Of a stretch of 64,000 nucleotides of DNA, positions 22,833-33,824 are shown one piece after another. The notes below the pieces were generated by a model, which saw nothing but the letters and a program-made list of their open reading frames with translations, made no database searches and had not been told where the DNA came from. Source of the stretch: Jaltomata sinuosa. Its lineage: Eukaryota > Streptophyta > Magnoliopsida > Solanales > Solanaceae. The number at the start of each line of letters is the position of its first letter. The stretch's first letter is position 1. A program made the translations under genes and the position numbers. Location of the stretch: positions 868,001 through 932,000 of the forward strand of contig QJPP01000058.1 of assembly GCA_003996215.1 (NCBI GenBank), in the 5' to 3' direction.

Positions 22833-24422
22833 AAAACGTTCGCTAGTCCTCAAGCAACATGACACAAAAACAATAATACGACGACTCAACTAAGAAAACA
22901 AACTCGTGTCTAGCAACTCATGGTCATTCATTAGTTCATTAAGTCAAGCTCCCTCGTAGCACACAAATGTATGAAACACTAACTTGCAAGGATCCAAACA
23001 TGTCATTTCGATATGATAGAATATTATGCATACACACGCGCAGCTATCCTAACAATCCATAGGCAATACAGAAATCTTGGTGCCCTCACCACAAAGAAAT
23101 CCCACACACAAGATTTGGGACTAGGTAAGCGCTCACACTCACAAATGATTTCAAACAATGCACATGCGATACCATAGGCTTGCCCTCACTATTCTATTTC
23201 AGTTCTTCAGAAAGCCGCTCAGGATCACTACAGGACTTGTTTAGGCTTGTAATGAGGCTTTAGGTGCAGGGGTTAGTGACTAAGCCCTCCTTGGAACCAC
23301 CGACGTCTTATGACCACATAACTTTACTTTGTCCATCCTTATTCACCTTTTTATTTCCTTCTCTCTAGCTACAGGTGCGACCTCTTTATTTTGACAATTC
23401 TTTTTATTACTTTTTCGATCTTTTTCATCTCTTTTTTTTTTCTTTCTTTTCTTAGGCACACACCCGAATTTTTATTCTCTTCACAACCAATCTTCACTAT
23501 CCTTTTTTTTCTTTTCATTCACCTCAATAGTAGCCACCCTCAACTTGGGCTGATTGCCTGGGTTGAGGTGCACAATGTCCAAGGAAGGACCAGGGCCAAA
23601 ATAGGGATTCAATGTTAAACAGGAACGGTGACAGGTTATTGAAAGAACAAGGTCAATTATGGCTCAAATAGGGATCAAAAAGGGATTATTTGCATTTGGA
23701 CGGTCTTATAGGTTAAGTGGACTGCACACAAAAAGGGCCTGTGATCCTTTCCTAAGCAACCAACTTCAAACATTAACAAAATAGACCGGGCAAGTTCTAG
23801 ATGCATGCACAGAGTAAGAATTTATAACAATACGCTCACACACACTTGGCACCAAGAAACCATACCACTACCAACTATCAAGACAACAACTCGGCTTAAC
23901 ATACTTATTCCAATCATAACCACACAATGACATCCAAGGATCCAGACAGTCAATCGTTTCAACATAAGTACAAAACCAGAAAATTTTTAAAGGGGCCTCG
24001 TTTTTAAACAAGAAAAACGCCATGATGCTTGCTATAGACACTAAAAACAACAAAAATTTAAAATAACAACCTAAACATGCCGGTTCTACTAGATAGCACA
24101 CCGGAGGGAAAAGAAATCGGCAACAAAAACCCTCGGTGGTGACTCACAGGTTTCCCCACACCCTCAACTTAGACTCATGCATTGTCCCCAATGCATCCAT
24201 ATGAAAGCTAAAAACTGTGAGAGAAAGGAATACCTGTGAAGTCGATAGGACTTAGATTCTGGAATGATGTTGGAGACCGCCAGGGTCTCCAAAATAGGAG
24301 AACTCGATGGAGTGTGTGAACGCGACACACTTCTGTTGCTTTCCAGCTTCTTCTTTCATCGGCTCCGCAGCTAGTCGCGACAACTTTTTTGCTCTTTCTT
24401 TGCAGATTCTCTTGCGGTGTTT
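22833..24422 (-). other. TG1 3' non-coding region
   Basis: About 1.6 kb without a recognised protein. It includes the hairpin at 24178-24195, two AAGTTGAGGGTG-like purine motifs and a T-rich stretch at 23390-23520. The same layout is seen in TG2 at about 54840-56600. Confidence 0.7.
24178..24195. other. Conserved 18-base hairpin (TG1 copy)
   Basis: tgcattgtccccaatgca, followed on the minus strand within 15 bases by AAGTTGAGGGTG. Confidence 0.7.
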
Positions 24423-25535
24423 TCATTTCCTTGATCTATTTTCATCGCTTTCCTCTACATGTTTACTCTCTCGCAGCATCCGCAGCATCCTTCTCACAAC
24501 AGCTAGAGTCTCGACCAAACCCTTCTCCTCAAGATGCACATCCGTAGGAGCTTCCTCAATAACATTGACGACCGCGACCACCCTCATGTCACTTGGTTGC
24601 TTCATCAATTTAGACACATCGAACTTGACAGCTTCATTGTTTAGTCTGAAGGTCAGTTCGTTTCTTTCCATGTCAACAAACACTCTTGCCGTGGCTAACA
24701 GTGGTCGCCCAAAGATTATGGGAACTTCAAAATCCACTTCGCAATCCAGGATCACAAAGTTAGCTGGGAAGATAAGCTTACCAATCTTGACCAGCACATC
24801 AGATAATATTCCCACGGGACACTTTACCAAATGGTCAGCCATCAATACTCTCATGGACGTTGGTTTAGGAGCTCCCAAGCCCAATTGCTTGTAGACTGCT
24901 AGCGGCATCAAGTTGATGCTAGCACCAAGATCACACAAGGCTCTTCCGAAGCCGAGTTTCCCAATAGTGCAGGGAACAGTAAATGCACCTGGATCTTCCT
25001 TTTTGTCTACTAACGACCTTGAGGAAATAGCACTGCAGTGGTGGAGGTTGTCTTTCGGTTCAAAACTTACCGACCTCTTCTTTGAAATCAAGTCCTTCAT
25101 GAACTTGGCATAACCGGGCATTTGTTCAAGCGCTTCCACCAATGGGATGTTTATTGATATCTGCTTGAGCATGGTCAGGAAATTTAGGAACTTACCATCT
25201 TCTGTTTTCTTCTTTAGGCGCTGTGGAAAGGGAGGCGGTGGTCGAGGCATCATCGTTGGAAGCTTTTCAGCTTCCTTGCTTTTCTCCGCGGGCTCTAGAG
25301 TAGCCTCCTCGACTTCCTTGTCATTGGCATCATCACCCTCAACTTGAGTCTGAATTACCGGATGTGATTCCAGTAATATTTTTCCGCTTCTTGTGGTGAT
25401 CGCCATACAACTCGCGTCATTCCTCGGATGAGTAGTGTCGCTCGGCAAGGTACCTGTCTTCCTTTGGTTCAGAGATGCCGAGATTTGCCCCACTTGCTGC
25501 TCTAATTGCTTGATCGAAGTGGAATGCGCCTCCAC
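24423..25535 (-). CDS. TG1 aspartic protease part of Gag-Pro
   Basis: A 370-residue open frame. The N-terminal third is the end of gag (Gln-rich linker, then a Pro-rich stretch PRPPPPFPQRLKKK). The protease domain has the active-site motif LCDLGASINLMP at about 24910-24942 and IIFGRPLLATARVFVDMERN (about 24665-24725), the conserved second half of Athila-type retropepsins. The frame stops after about 90 residues of a Lys/Glu/Arg-rich tail, with no RT. The catalytic Asp is present, so the domain looks intact. A 9-base internal duplication (agcatccgc) lies at about 24476-24493. It is out of frame with gag because of a shift near 25540. Confidence 0.88.
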   Translation of the reverse strand: MEAHSTSIKQLEQQVGQISASLNQRKTGTLPSDTTHPRNDASCMAITTRSGKILLESHPVIQTQVEGDDANDKEVEEATLEPAEKSKEAEKLPTMMPRPPPPFPQRLKKKTEDGKFLNFLTMLKQISINIPLVEALEQMPGYAKFMKDLISKKRSVSFEPKDNLHHCSAISSRSLVDKKEDPGAFTVPCTIGKLGFGRALCDLGASINLMPLAVYKQLGLGAPKPTSMRVLMADHLVKCPVGILSDVLVKIGKLIFPANFVILDCEVDFEVPIIFGRPLLATARVFVDMERNELTFRLNNEAVKFDVSKLMKQPSDMRVVAVVNVIEEAPTDVHLEEKGLVETLAVVRRMLRMLRESKHVEESDENRSRK

Positions 25536-26984
25536 TATTTGGAATGGCCGATAACTCAGTCCTTATCTCCTTCACCCCAGAGTCAGTCGATTCTACCTTT
25601 AGCAGCATCTTCGCCATCATGTTCTCTAGCTTGGAAGTCCCTGCGTCGTTGCTAGCTTTGTCCCGATAACCAGGTGGTACATACAAGCCACCTCTATCGG
25701 TGTTATTCCTCAAGTTTCCTTTATCGCGATTGTAGCCAGCTTTCTCATAGTAGTTGTCCTTCTGATAGGTCCGACCTTGGTTTCCTTGGCCATTGGCCTG
25801 GAAAACCCCCAAGTAATTCGCCTCCTCAGTTTCCAACTCTGCTGCTCTACCTTGGGAACCAACAGCTTTCACCTTCTCTACGCCTCCCAAAAACAAGTGC
25901 TTTCTCAATAGGTCCAACTGCGTTTTCAGGTGCGCCATGTCTTGGTCGCGCTCCTCCTCTTTTCTGCGCTGCCCAAGTAATTCGCCTCCTCAGTTTCCAA
26001 CTCTGCTGCTCTACCTTGGGAACCAACAACTTTCACCTTCTCTACGCCTCCCAAAAACAAGTGCTTTCTCAATAGGTCCAACTGCGTTTTCAGGTGCGCC
26101 ATGTCTTGGTCGCGCTCCTCCTCTTTTCTGCGCTGCTCAGCTGACGTACCAACTGCATTGGTGCTGGCTGCTACCTCTGTATCCCGTGTATGCCAGGCCC
26201 TGTTGGTTTTGGTGAGCCTGTCCAAAGTAGTTGTGGCCTCGACAAAAGTGAGACCCATGAATGCACCACCTGCTGCGTTGTCTAACGTTGGCTTGGTAGC
26301 CGAATTCAGTGCTCTGTAGAACGTCTGCATCAAGAAGTTGTCAGTCAATTGATGGTTCGGGCATTGCGTCAGCTTCTTCTTGAACCGCAACCAAGTCTCA
26401 TGTAAAGCTTCGTGGGGTTGTTGTCTGAAATTACTGATTTCATCCCTCAACTGAATCATCCTAGAGGGAGGAAAGAACCTTTCTAGGTAAGCTCCTTTCA
26501 ACTCTCCCCAAGTTGTGATAGAGTCGGGGGTCAGCTCTGTCAACCACAATGCTGCCTCATCAGACAGAGACAACGGAAACAACCTGAGCCTGATTGCCGT
26601 CTGACTCACTCCAGGCAACTCTAACAACTTGCAGATGCCCACGAAATTCATCAGGTGCTGGTTTGGATCATCACCTGCAGCACCACGGAACACTCCTCTC
26701 AAGTTCAACAGCTGGATCATCGTGCTAGTGATGTTGAACTTGGCTCCGGGCGCTAGCGGTGGAAGAGCAATGGCGCCCGTAGCGCCAACTCCATCCAAGT
26801 CGATATCCTCATCATTCAGCATAACATCGTCCTGCAGACCACCAACATTAAGATTGTGTTGGGCCTGCAGTTCTGCAGCGAGCCTTGCTGCCTCTTGTTG
26901 TGCGACCATATTCCGCCTCAATGTTCTAGCAAGCTCGGGGTCGTAAGGTAATGTTGATTCACCCGAGCGCCGAGTACTTCGCAT
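25417..26984 (-). pseudogene. TG1 Gag (Athila-like), frameshifted
   Basis: Translation would start at the ATG at 26982-26984 (MRSTRRSGE). The N-terminal region is Gln/Ala-rich. The retrotransposon gag domain spans about 26310-26740 with ALWLTELTPDSITTWGEL, FLERFFPPSRM-like YLERFFPP and HEALHETWLRFKKKL. No CCHC knuckle is seen, which is usual for Athila gags. A 164-base tandem duplication (25808-25971 and 25972-26135) adds a length not divisible by three and ends the first frame at 25926; the frame resumes as 25417-25938 and shifts again near 25540 into the protease frame. TG2 has the same protein without this duplication. Confidence 0.85.
25808..26135 (-). repeat. 164-base tandem duplication inside TG1 gag
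   Basis: Two adjacent copies, 25808-25971 and 25972-26135, from cccaagtaattcg to tttctgcgctg, with only one difference seen (caacagc versus caacaac). Confidence 0.9.
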
Positions 26985-27090
26985 GCACAACTTTGTACCC
27001 TGTCAAAAACAAAAACAACAAATAAACGTAAAAGCAGGAAAGTATGACTAAGAGTCCAATAAACACACCGGACTTAACAAACAACCGTAT

Positions 27091-27107
27091 TCCCCGGCAA
27101 CGGCGCC
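27091..27107 (-). other. TG1 primer binding site (tRNA-Asp)
   Basis: TGGCGCCGTTGCCGGGG on the minus strand, five bases after the 5' LTR. It is complementary to the 3' end of plant tRNA-Asp (CCCCGGCAACGGCGCCA). The same site is in TG2. Confidence 0.85.
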
Positions 27108-27112
27108 AAAAT

Positions 27113-28431
27113 TTGATACGCCCAAATTACAACTCTAATTACGAAGTGTAAGCGGTCGTCGTCAAATATTGAACCCAACTAAGGTTGGGGTCGATCCCAC
27201 AGGGAATAAGGTGCAAATTAAATCGATATTGAATTAAATGACTAGTAGTCGATAGTTTTCGGTAAATTGGGGGGGTTGAGTGAACAATATTTAACCAAAA
27301 CAAATAGTAATGTGCGATTAATAATCAATATGAGAGTGAACTAGGGAAGTGTTCACCATGGCGTCATAACAATTTCGACTCAAGGCTTAACCGGGTTCTT
27401 TCTTTATGTATGTCACGATGTGATTGAAGTAATGGTATCATCTAAACGTTTCTCAACCAAATAGACGAATTTACTTTTAAACTCTCTCGAACTTGAAAAG
27501 GTGTGCTTTTTATATATCAATCCTAAACATCAAGTAGATTAATCTAGTTACAGCATTAATCATAAGACGAGAGTTAGTAGTCTCGAATCCTCGTCGTTAA
27601 TCAAGTTTCCCGATTTTAATCTCTTTACTCAAGCAAATTAAACCTAGGCATGTTCTAATGTTTGCAACCACTAGAAAACGTTAAATAATGAATGATTAAC
27701 AATGTGACAACATATATATTGAACCCGACGCTACCCGGGATTTATCTTGCTACTTTTTCCATGGCTCCCACAACCCTAGTTGTGGGAGTTTTACTTAATC
27801 ATGCTAGAAGAAGAAGAGAAGAAAGTCATATTCATAATAAAGAGAAAAGATCCTTACAATGTAATGAGAACAATCTTCAATTATCCAAGAACAAGAACAA
27901 CAAGATCCCAAGAATAATCAAGAACAAGATTGAAGAGGAAGAAAACGTGTTGGCGTGTTTCCTCTCTTAAAAATCGCTCCAAAAATCTCCTAAAATTATT
28001 GAGTAACGTATGTAAAAACTATTGGAAAAGCAACCTGTAAAATAAACCTAACATAGGGTATTTATAGGAGTCTAGGAAACAAATCCCAAAAACGTCCGGA
28101 TTCCGCGTAGCGGACTGCCCAGGTGTGACGGCCAGGCTGACGGACCGTCACTGGCTTGACGGACCGTCGCCTGGACCGTCACCCTTAGGCAGTGGTGCTG
28201 CCTTGGTGTGACGGTTTGGGTGACGGACCGTTACACCCTTGACGGACCGTCGCCTGAACCGTCACTCTTATCCAGAATGCTCTTTTTCTCGTATTTCCTT
28301 CCGTTTCCATGTTTGTCTCCATTTCCTGAAAATACAACATAAAAACATCAAAAACGACAATGGTTGCTTGAAAACGTACGATTGTTCTTAATTTAGAGAC
28401 GTCGAAAGTGCCGTAGAATGGCGGCACATCA
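27113..28431 (-). repeat. 5' LTR of TG1
   Basis: About 1319 bases. The minus strand starts TGATGTGCCGCC at 28431 and ends GGGCGTATCA at 27113. Near-palindrome cluster at about 28120-28265. Confidence 0.92.
28058..28066 (-). promoter_or_regulatory. TATA box of the TG1 5' LTR
   Basis: TATAAATAC on the minus strand, about 60 bases after the GACGG/CCGTC cluster. Confidence 0.65.
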
Positions 28432-28436
28432 TAAAT
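28432..28436. repeat. Target-site duplication of TG1 (right)
   Basis: taaat, identical to 21502-21506. Confidence 0.9.
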
Positions 28437-29191
28437 CGGGTCCCTCATCTTTGTTTTATCTTGGACAATATTCATTTTACTATCAAACTTGGTTGTGTTG
28501 ACTTATAACTCATGATCTGGCCCAAACAAGAACCGCTGAATAGTCCACTTAGAGATATCAACAGGTGCATGCCACACCAAAGTACTGGTGAGTGGAGGTA
28601 GATCCTAATATCTCTATCTCGATCCAAAGAGCTGACTGTCTGTGGATGAATATGAGGCATAAAATTCTCGAACTATCTCGGGATAATAACTACCTAGGGG
28701 CTCTGCCATCTAACCACATCAACAGTGATTGAATGTGGCCTGAATATCTAGGACTGATGCTATGCCCTCATTCCAGATCCGTGGCTCCTCAAATATGCCC
28801 CTTATGGGTAGACCTTTATCCGACTAAAAAATCCCCTGCATGTATAGTCTACATCTCCAGAACACACCATCTCTAATTATCATGAGCCTCCGGTCTCTAT
28901 GCTCTTTCAGCCTCTGCCTGTGTTCGACATACAACTAATGGGCTGGCAGGATCAGAGCAACTCTTATCACTGGATACTGACTTATCATCATCAGACTCAT
29001 TTTCTTCTTTAGTACTGGTCCCTGTGTTTCTCTCCCGATTACTACCACCCTCCTTGGATGACCCCTCTCCCTCTTCAGACTAAGGAGCGGTAGTCATTGC
29101 TGATGGAGTAATTGTGAGGGCTAGATGAAGTACTGCCTCCTCTACTGCCTGATACCTACGGAGTAAATTCTTTAGTGTTCTTTGAACGCAT
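28437..29191 (-). pseudogene. Element A ORF, N-terminal part
   Basis: The minus-strand start is the ATG at 29189-29191 (MRSKNTKEFTP). An acidic Ser/Glu-rich stretch follows (SEEGEGSSKEGG; ENESDDDKSVSSD at about 28980-29070). Further on, REFYASYSSTDSQL at about 28630-28680 resembles the start of the conserved region of the 'putative plant transposon protein' family, and MNIVQDKTKMRDPIYD ends at the TG1 insertion. Several stops and frame changes break it. The C-terminal part is at 20139-21506. Confidence 0.55.
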
Positions 29192-29921
29192 GATACCTAC
29201 GGAGGAAATATCAGTACAGCGAAGCCAAGAAATCCTAGAAAAAATATTTAAATTACACTAAACTTGTGTTTTACGACTGGGTTTCATGGTCTGTGGAATG
29301 AACCATGGCTCGTGAATTCCCCTCGTGATTTCTGGGAAGAATAAGATGATTACAGGTCTGAGTTCCACGAGTTGCATCTACGACTCATGGTAGGATCCAT
29401 GACTTGTAGATGCCCCTCGTGGAAATCAGACATTTGTTACTATCTATAGGTCTGAGATTCACGAGTGCCATCCATGACTCATGGAATGAACCACAACTCA
29501 TGGACGACCCTCATGAAAATAATACCTAAGAACAAGTCTCTATTCTATTTTCTACAGGTGCATTCCACAACTCGTGGAATGAACCATGACCCGTAGAGTG
29601 CACTCGTGATAACTGTACAATAGAAAACCAATGTTTTTTTTCAAATTTGTTTCTTCCTTCAGCCATTTTGAACAATTATCCACACAATTTGAGATGTATA
29701 TCAAGTATTCACTCCACCAACTATCATCCCCATTGTTTTACATCTATTTTTCTCACCAAAAATCACCCTAGGTCAAGTAATAGTCACCAAAAATTAAACT
29801 AAGGTTTGAATTTAAATTCATACCTTAGAAAATTAGAAGGAAACTTGAGGGAATAGTTGAGAATTTGAGCGACAACCACGACCTACGACCAACTTGTATG
29901 TTTAAGGAACTTTGTCGGCAC
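29192..29921 (-). other. Leader of element A with near-palindrome cluster
   Basis: No protein is recognised. From about 29280 to 29620 it is packed with variants of CCACGAGTCGTGG and ATTCCACGAGT (for example acgactcatgg, ccctcgtgg, actcgtggaatg). The same motif type is in the LTRs of element A and element D. Confidence 0.5.
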
Positions 29922-31672
29922 TGTAATACCCCAGAACATCCAAGCCCCCAGATTAGCTCAGAAAACCAGAAAAAATATTTTTTTCCAACTGTCAGCAGAA
30001 ATCACGAGTTGAACCCACAACCCGTTGAAGTTTCCATGAGTTGTGGATTTGATTCGTGGAATCAGATTAAAAATCTGACAATTTCTCTAAACCCAAGTCG
30101 TGGAACCATCTGTGGAACCTGAGACGGGAATTTTTCCAGCAGCTCTTAAGTTAATTTCTCAGGGGTATTTTAGACCTTTCCCTTCTAACTTTGCTCTGAC
30201 TATAAATAGTCTTAGGCTTATTTTATTAACTCTAATTCCCCAAAACAAAGTCAGAATTTTCAAAAATCTATTCAAGTCAGAACAGAGCATCTTCTCCAAA
30301 GTTCCAGGGCTAGGGTTCTCTCCTCCAAGCTTAAAATCCAGATTCTTGCAGGGATTTTCATCCACCAGGTATGTGGAAATTTAGTAAGGGCTTAGTCCTC
30401 CCTTATGTCAAAAAATCTCAGATTTTTTCAATGATTCTCTTGAATATAGAACTAAGGTTCTTGTCCATTTTACAAATTGCTCCAAGAAATCATGCTCAAT
30501 AGTTATATATGATCTTTGCATTGTTATAAATATCACATACTGACTATCTTGCATTACTTAGATATTTACAAGATCTTTAGGAATCATGGACTTAGCCCTA
30601 AATTATAACATTTGCTTAAATGTGTTAGCTTCTTCCAAAAAATTCAATCTAGCTTATTAGTTTGAGTTCTAAAAGCAAAAAATTGGTCAGTTTTTTTTGT
30701 CTACTAAAGTATCTCAGAAAAATAAAGACTTTAGACTAGTCTAGTCCTGACCAAGAATTTCAGGATGCCAATTTGAATTGAGCTATATTCAGTTGGGAGT
30801 ATTATTTAGCACCGAGTTGGACTAGGGTTCAGCTTACCCTCAAGTCCCAGAACTGTGTTCCATCATAGGTTGGTAAGTCCCTTCTATTGGGCATCAATTT
30901 TAGTGATCATGCCACAGTCATGCCTTTATACCCTTGCAAGGTATATTGGGTCCTCTCGATGGGGCGTATACATCGGACTCCATATTTAGCTCACGTGGTT
31001 TATGTCTGTTAATAAGCTCTCCCACAATATTAGATTCAATATTGTACTTTAGGCCCTTAGTTACACTTATTTTTAGTTTTCAGCATACTTTTAGGTTATT
31101 CCTGTATTTCAGCTATTTCATGCACGATTATACATTTGGGCCTATGTACTATATCTTAACTCAGATTACAGCTTTCAGTATTTTTAGCATGTTTACATTT
31201 CAGTCAGCTTTGCATATCCCTCATGCTTAGTACATCTGAAGTACTGACGCATACTCTATGATGCATCCTATTATAATACAGGCTCAGGTTCTCAGGTTCA
31301 GCCACGTGATTAGATCTTACCGATCCCACATCAGCTTAGTCAGGGGTGAGTCCTCATCCTCCGAGGACATTTTTATTATTTTTTTTGGTTTAGTCAGATA
31401 TTGTTAGTTCCAGTATTTTAGAGCTAGCTGGGGACTTATCCCAGCAGCTCATCAGTATTAGAGGCATTTGGGTTGTATTGTTTGAACTCAGTCATTTCTT
31501 TTAGATATTATCAGATGCATTCTTTTAGATCTAATCATTTCATTGTTATGCTTCCGCTTGTTTTAGAATTATATTCACTATGCTTGTGAGATACCATATT
31601 TAGGGTTAGCTTGGGGTTACTTATGACCCTAGGTCCCGTGTAACGTCTAGGGGCTAGCCTCGGGGCGTGACA
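29922..31672 (+). repeat. 5' LTR of element D
   Basis: About 1751 bases, from TGTAATACCCCAGA to GGGGCGTGACA. It has a CACGAG/CGTGG motif cluster at about 30000-30125 and a TATA box at 30201. No second copy exists in the window. ORFs inside (for example 30100-30384) look incidental. Confidence 0.85.
30201..30208 (+). promoter_or_regulatory. TATA box of the element D LTR
   Basis: TATAAATA, about 80 bases after the last motif of the cluster. Confidence 0.65.
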
Positions 31673-31676
31673 AACT

Positions 31677-31688
31677 TGGTATCAGAGC
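31677..31688 (+). other. Element D primer binding site (initiator Met tRNA)
   Basis: TGGTATCAGAGC, four bases after the LTR end; the usual PBS of plant chromoviruses. Confidence 0.9.
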
Positions 31689-31884
31689 ATCGGGTTTAAG
31701 AGTCCTAGGATGTCTGAAATCCAAACTAAGTAGAGTATCTCTTATAGGTGTGAAGCGTGCCACACTTATGAGGGAGAGGCTACAAAGTGTTCTAAGAAAA
31801 ACTTCAATTATTTTGCTATTTTTGTTTTGCGATTGAGTGTGAATTAACTTCTCCCTTCTAATCCTTTGTTATGCATTTCAGATC

Positions 31885-33060
31885 ATGCCTTCTCGCATAG
31901 CTAATGCACACAATGATAACTCAGTTCCTCTATCCTCAAACCATGAGGTTAAAAATGCAAAATTCCTTAACGCGATTCAGCTATTGGCTCAGATAGTTGT
32001 AAATCAAGCTAATCATCAGGCCCCCATTCCTGCGAACCCCACAAGTGGATCAGCTATATCCAGGGTTTGTGATTTTGTTCATATGAATCTGCCAGAGTTT
32101 CTAGGGTCGAAGTCTGGTGAAGACCCACAAAATTTTATTGATGAGATCAAGAAGATTCTCGAGGTGATGCAAGTGACTGGTATTGATAGTTTTGAGTTGG
32201 CATCCTATCAACTAAAGGATGTGGCTCATATCTGGTTCACATAGTGGAAAGACAACAGGGGTGTGAATGCAGCTCTTGTGATATAGGACTATTTTACTAG
32301 AGCTTTTCTGGATAGGTTCTTCCCGAGAGAATTCAGGGAAACTAAGGCCCAAGAGTTTATGAATTTGAGGTAGGGGACCATGACAGTCCAGGAATATGGG
32401 CTGAAGTTCACTCAGCTCTCCAGGTATGCTCCACATATGGTAGTCGATCCAAGGGCTCAAATGGGCAAGTTCTTATTTGGAGTATCCAATCTGGTAAAGA
32501 CAGAGTGCAGGAATCCTATGCTATTATGGGATATAGATATCTCCAGACTGATGACCCATGCTCAGCACGTTGAGGAGGATAAGCTCAAGGATATGGCTAA
32601 AGACAACAAAAAGGCTAGGACAGGTAACTATAAATATTCTCAGTAGAGGTCGGTCGGTGGGAGTCACTCGCAGTTTCAACATAGGTCCGTAGCCCCAGCG
32701 CCATCATCAGCTAGTGCCCCATCTCCTAGGCCTCGACAAGACCAAAAAAGAGGAGCATCAAGCTCTAAGTCTCAAGGTAGTGTTGCATGTAACTGTACTT
32801 TTCCATCATGCCCAAAGTGTGGTAAGAACCATCTGGGTGAGTGTCTTGCTGGCAGAGAGGGATTATTTGGTTGTGGTCAACTCAGTCATAGGCTGAGGGA
32901 CTGCCCGTCCGCCAGGAAGGGACAGGAAAGTAACAAAGCTCAGTCTTCTACTTCAGCAGCTTCAGCGGGCCGCCCCACTCAACAAGGTGCCTCATCTGGT
33001 ACCAGTGGTGGTCAGTGTTAGAACAAATTATATGCTTTTCAGACTCGACAGGACCAGGAG
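31885..33060 (+). pseudogene. Element D Gag
   Basis: The start is the ATG at 31885 (MPSRIANAHNDN). The gag domain runs FLGSKSGEDPQNFIDEI (about 32100), ELASYQLKDVAHIW (about 32195-32235), RFFPREFRE (about 32310) and VQEYGLKFTQLSRYAP (about 32385-32430). It stays in one frame through stops at 32242, near 32284, 32371 and 32644. A spacer with Ser/Pro/Gln leads to a zinc knuckle near 32818-32910, in which the first Cys of the second knuckle is replaced (LFGCGQLSHRLRDC). Protease follows in the same frame. Confidence 0.85.
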
Positions 33061-33824
33061 GATTCTCTCGATATGGTCATGGGTACATTGCAAGTCTTTC
33101 ATTTAAATGTTTATGCACTATTAGACCCAGGTGCTACACTTTCCTTTGTAACTCCTTTCATAGCAGTAAACTTTGGTTTCAGTCAAGAAATCCTCCCAGA
33201 AACCTTCTCAGTCTCTACTCAAATTGGTGACCTAGTTATAGCTAGACAGGTATACATAAATTGTCCTGTCACAGTTTCCCAGAAAGTCACCTAAGAAGAT
33301 CTTGTAGAGTTAGAAATGGTAGATTTTGATATCATTTTAGGCATGGATTTGGTACATTCCTATTATGCCTCAATCGATTATAGAACTAGGATCGTTTTGT
33401 TTCATTTTCCTAACGAGCCAGTCTTAGAATGGAAGGGTAGTAACTCAGTGCCTGTAGGTCGTTTCATCTCCTACCTTAAGGCCAGAAAGATGATTTCCAA
33501 AGGGTATATCTATCACTTTGTTTGGGTTAAGTATTCAAACTCCGAGACCCCAACTCTTGAGTCAGTCCAAGTGGTGAATGAAATCCTAGAAGTTTTCCCA
33601 GAAGATCTTCCCAGAGTTCCTCCCGAAAGGGAAATCAACTTCAGAATTGATCTCCTTCCAGATACCCAGCCTATCTCGATTCCTTCTTACAGAATAGCCC
33701 CAGTGGAGCTTAAGGAATTGAAAGAATAGTTGAAAGACCTGCTAGATAAGGGCTTCATCAGACCTAACATCTCTCCATGAAGTGTTGCAGTGTTGTTCGT
33801 GCGTAGGAAGGACGGTCTCTCAGG
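33061..33824 (+). pseudogene. Element D aspartic protease and RT linker
   Basis: The active site reads ALLDPGATLSFVTPF (about 33115-33160), the chromovirus form of the retropepsin DSG/DTG box, followed by IILGMDLVHSYYASIDY (about 33331-33380). A TAA at 33292-33294 interrupts the domain. The RT N-terminal linker follows (EVFPEDLPRVPPEREINF, about 33590-33645), with stops at 33727 and 33778, after which the frame changes into RT. Confidence 0.85.

Larger units (their letters stand above)
21507..28431 (-). mobile_element. TG1: complete gag-protease-only LTR retrotransposon
   Basis: A 6925-base element with both LTRs, a taaat duplication on both sides, a tRNA-Asp PBS, gag and aspartic protease, and a purine tract. 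The 4.3-kb interior has no RT, RNase H or integrase. This is the layout called TR-GAG in plants: a non-autonomous element that supplies its own particle protein but needs pol from another. Gag relates to Athila. It is inserted in the ORF of element A. Gag is broken by a 164-base tandem duplication and one more frameshift. Confidence 0.92.
16994..29921 (-). mobile_element. Element A: non-autonomous Athila-like element, interrupted by TG1
   Basis: 3' LTR 16994-18485, purine tract next to it, a non-coding 3' region to about 20138, then a long ORF (20139-21506) that continues on the far side of TG1 (28437-29191), then a leader to 29921 where chromovirus D begins. The 5' LTR and PBS are lost. The LTR ends (TGATGTGCCG...ATCA) and 3' blocks match TG, but the ORF is different. 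No RT or integrase is seen. The TG1 insertion is proven by a taaat duplication. Confidence 0.75.

Noticed and set aside
24307..24894. 195-codon plus-strand ORF
   Set aside because: It is the antisense shadow of the TG1 protease.
27091..27107. tRNA-Asp gene fragment
   Set aside because: Only the 17 bases complementary to the 3' end are present, right beside an LTR: it is a primer binding site.
30934..31230. 98-codon ORF in the element D LTR
   Set aside because: Inside LTR sequence, with no domain; probably chance.
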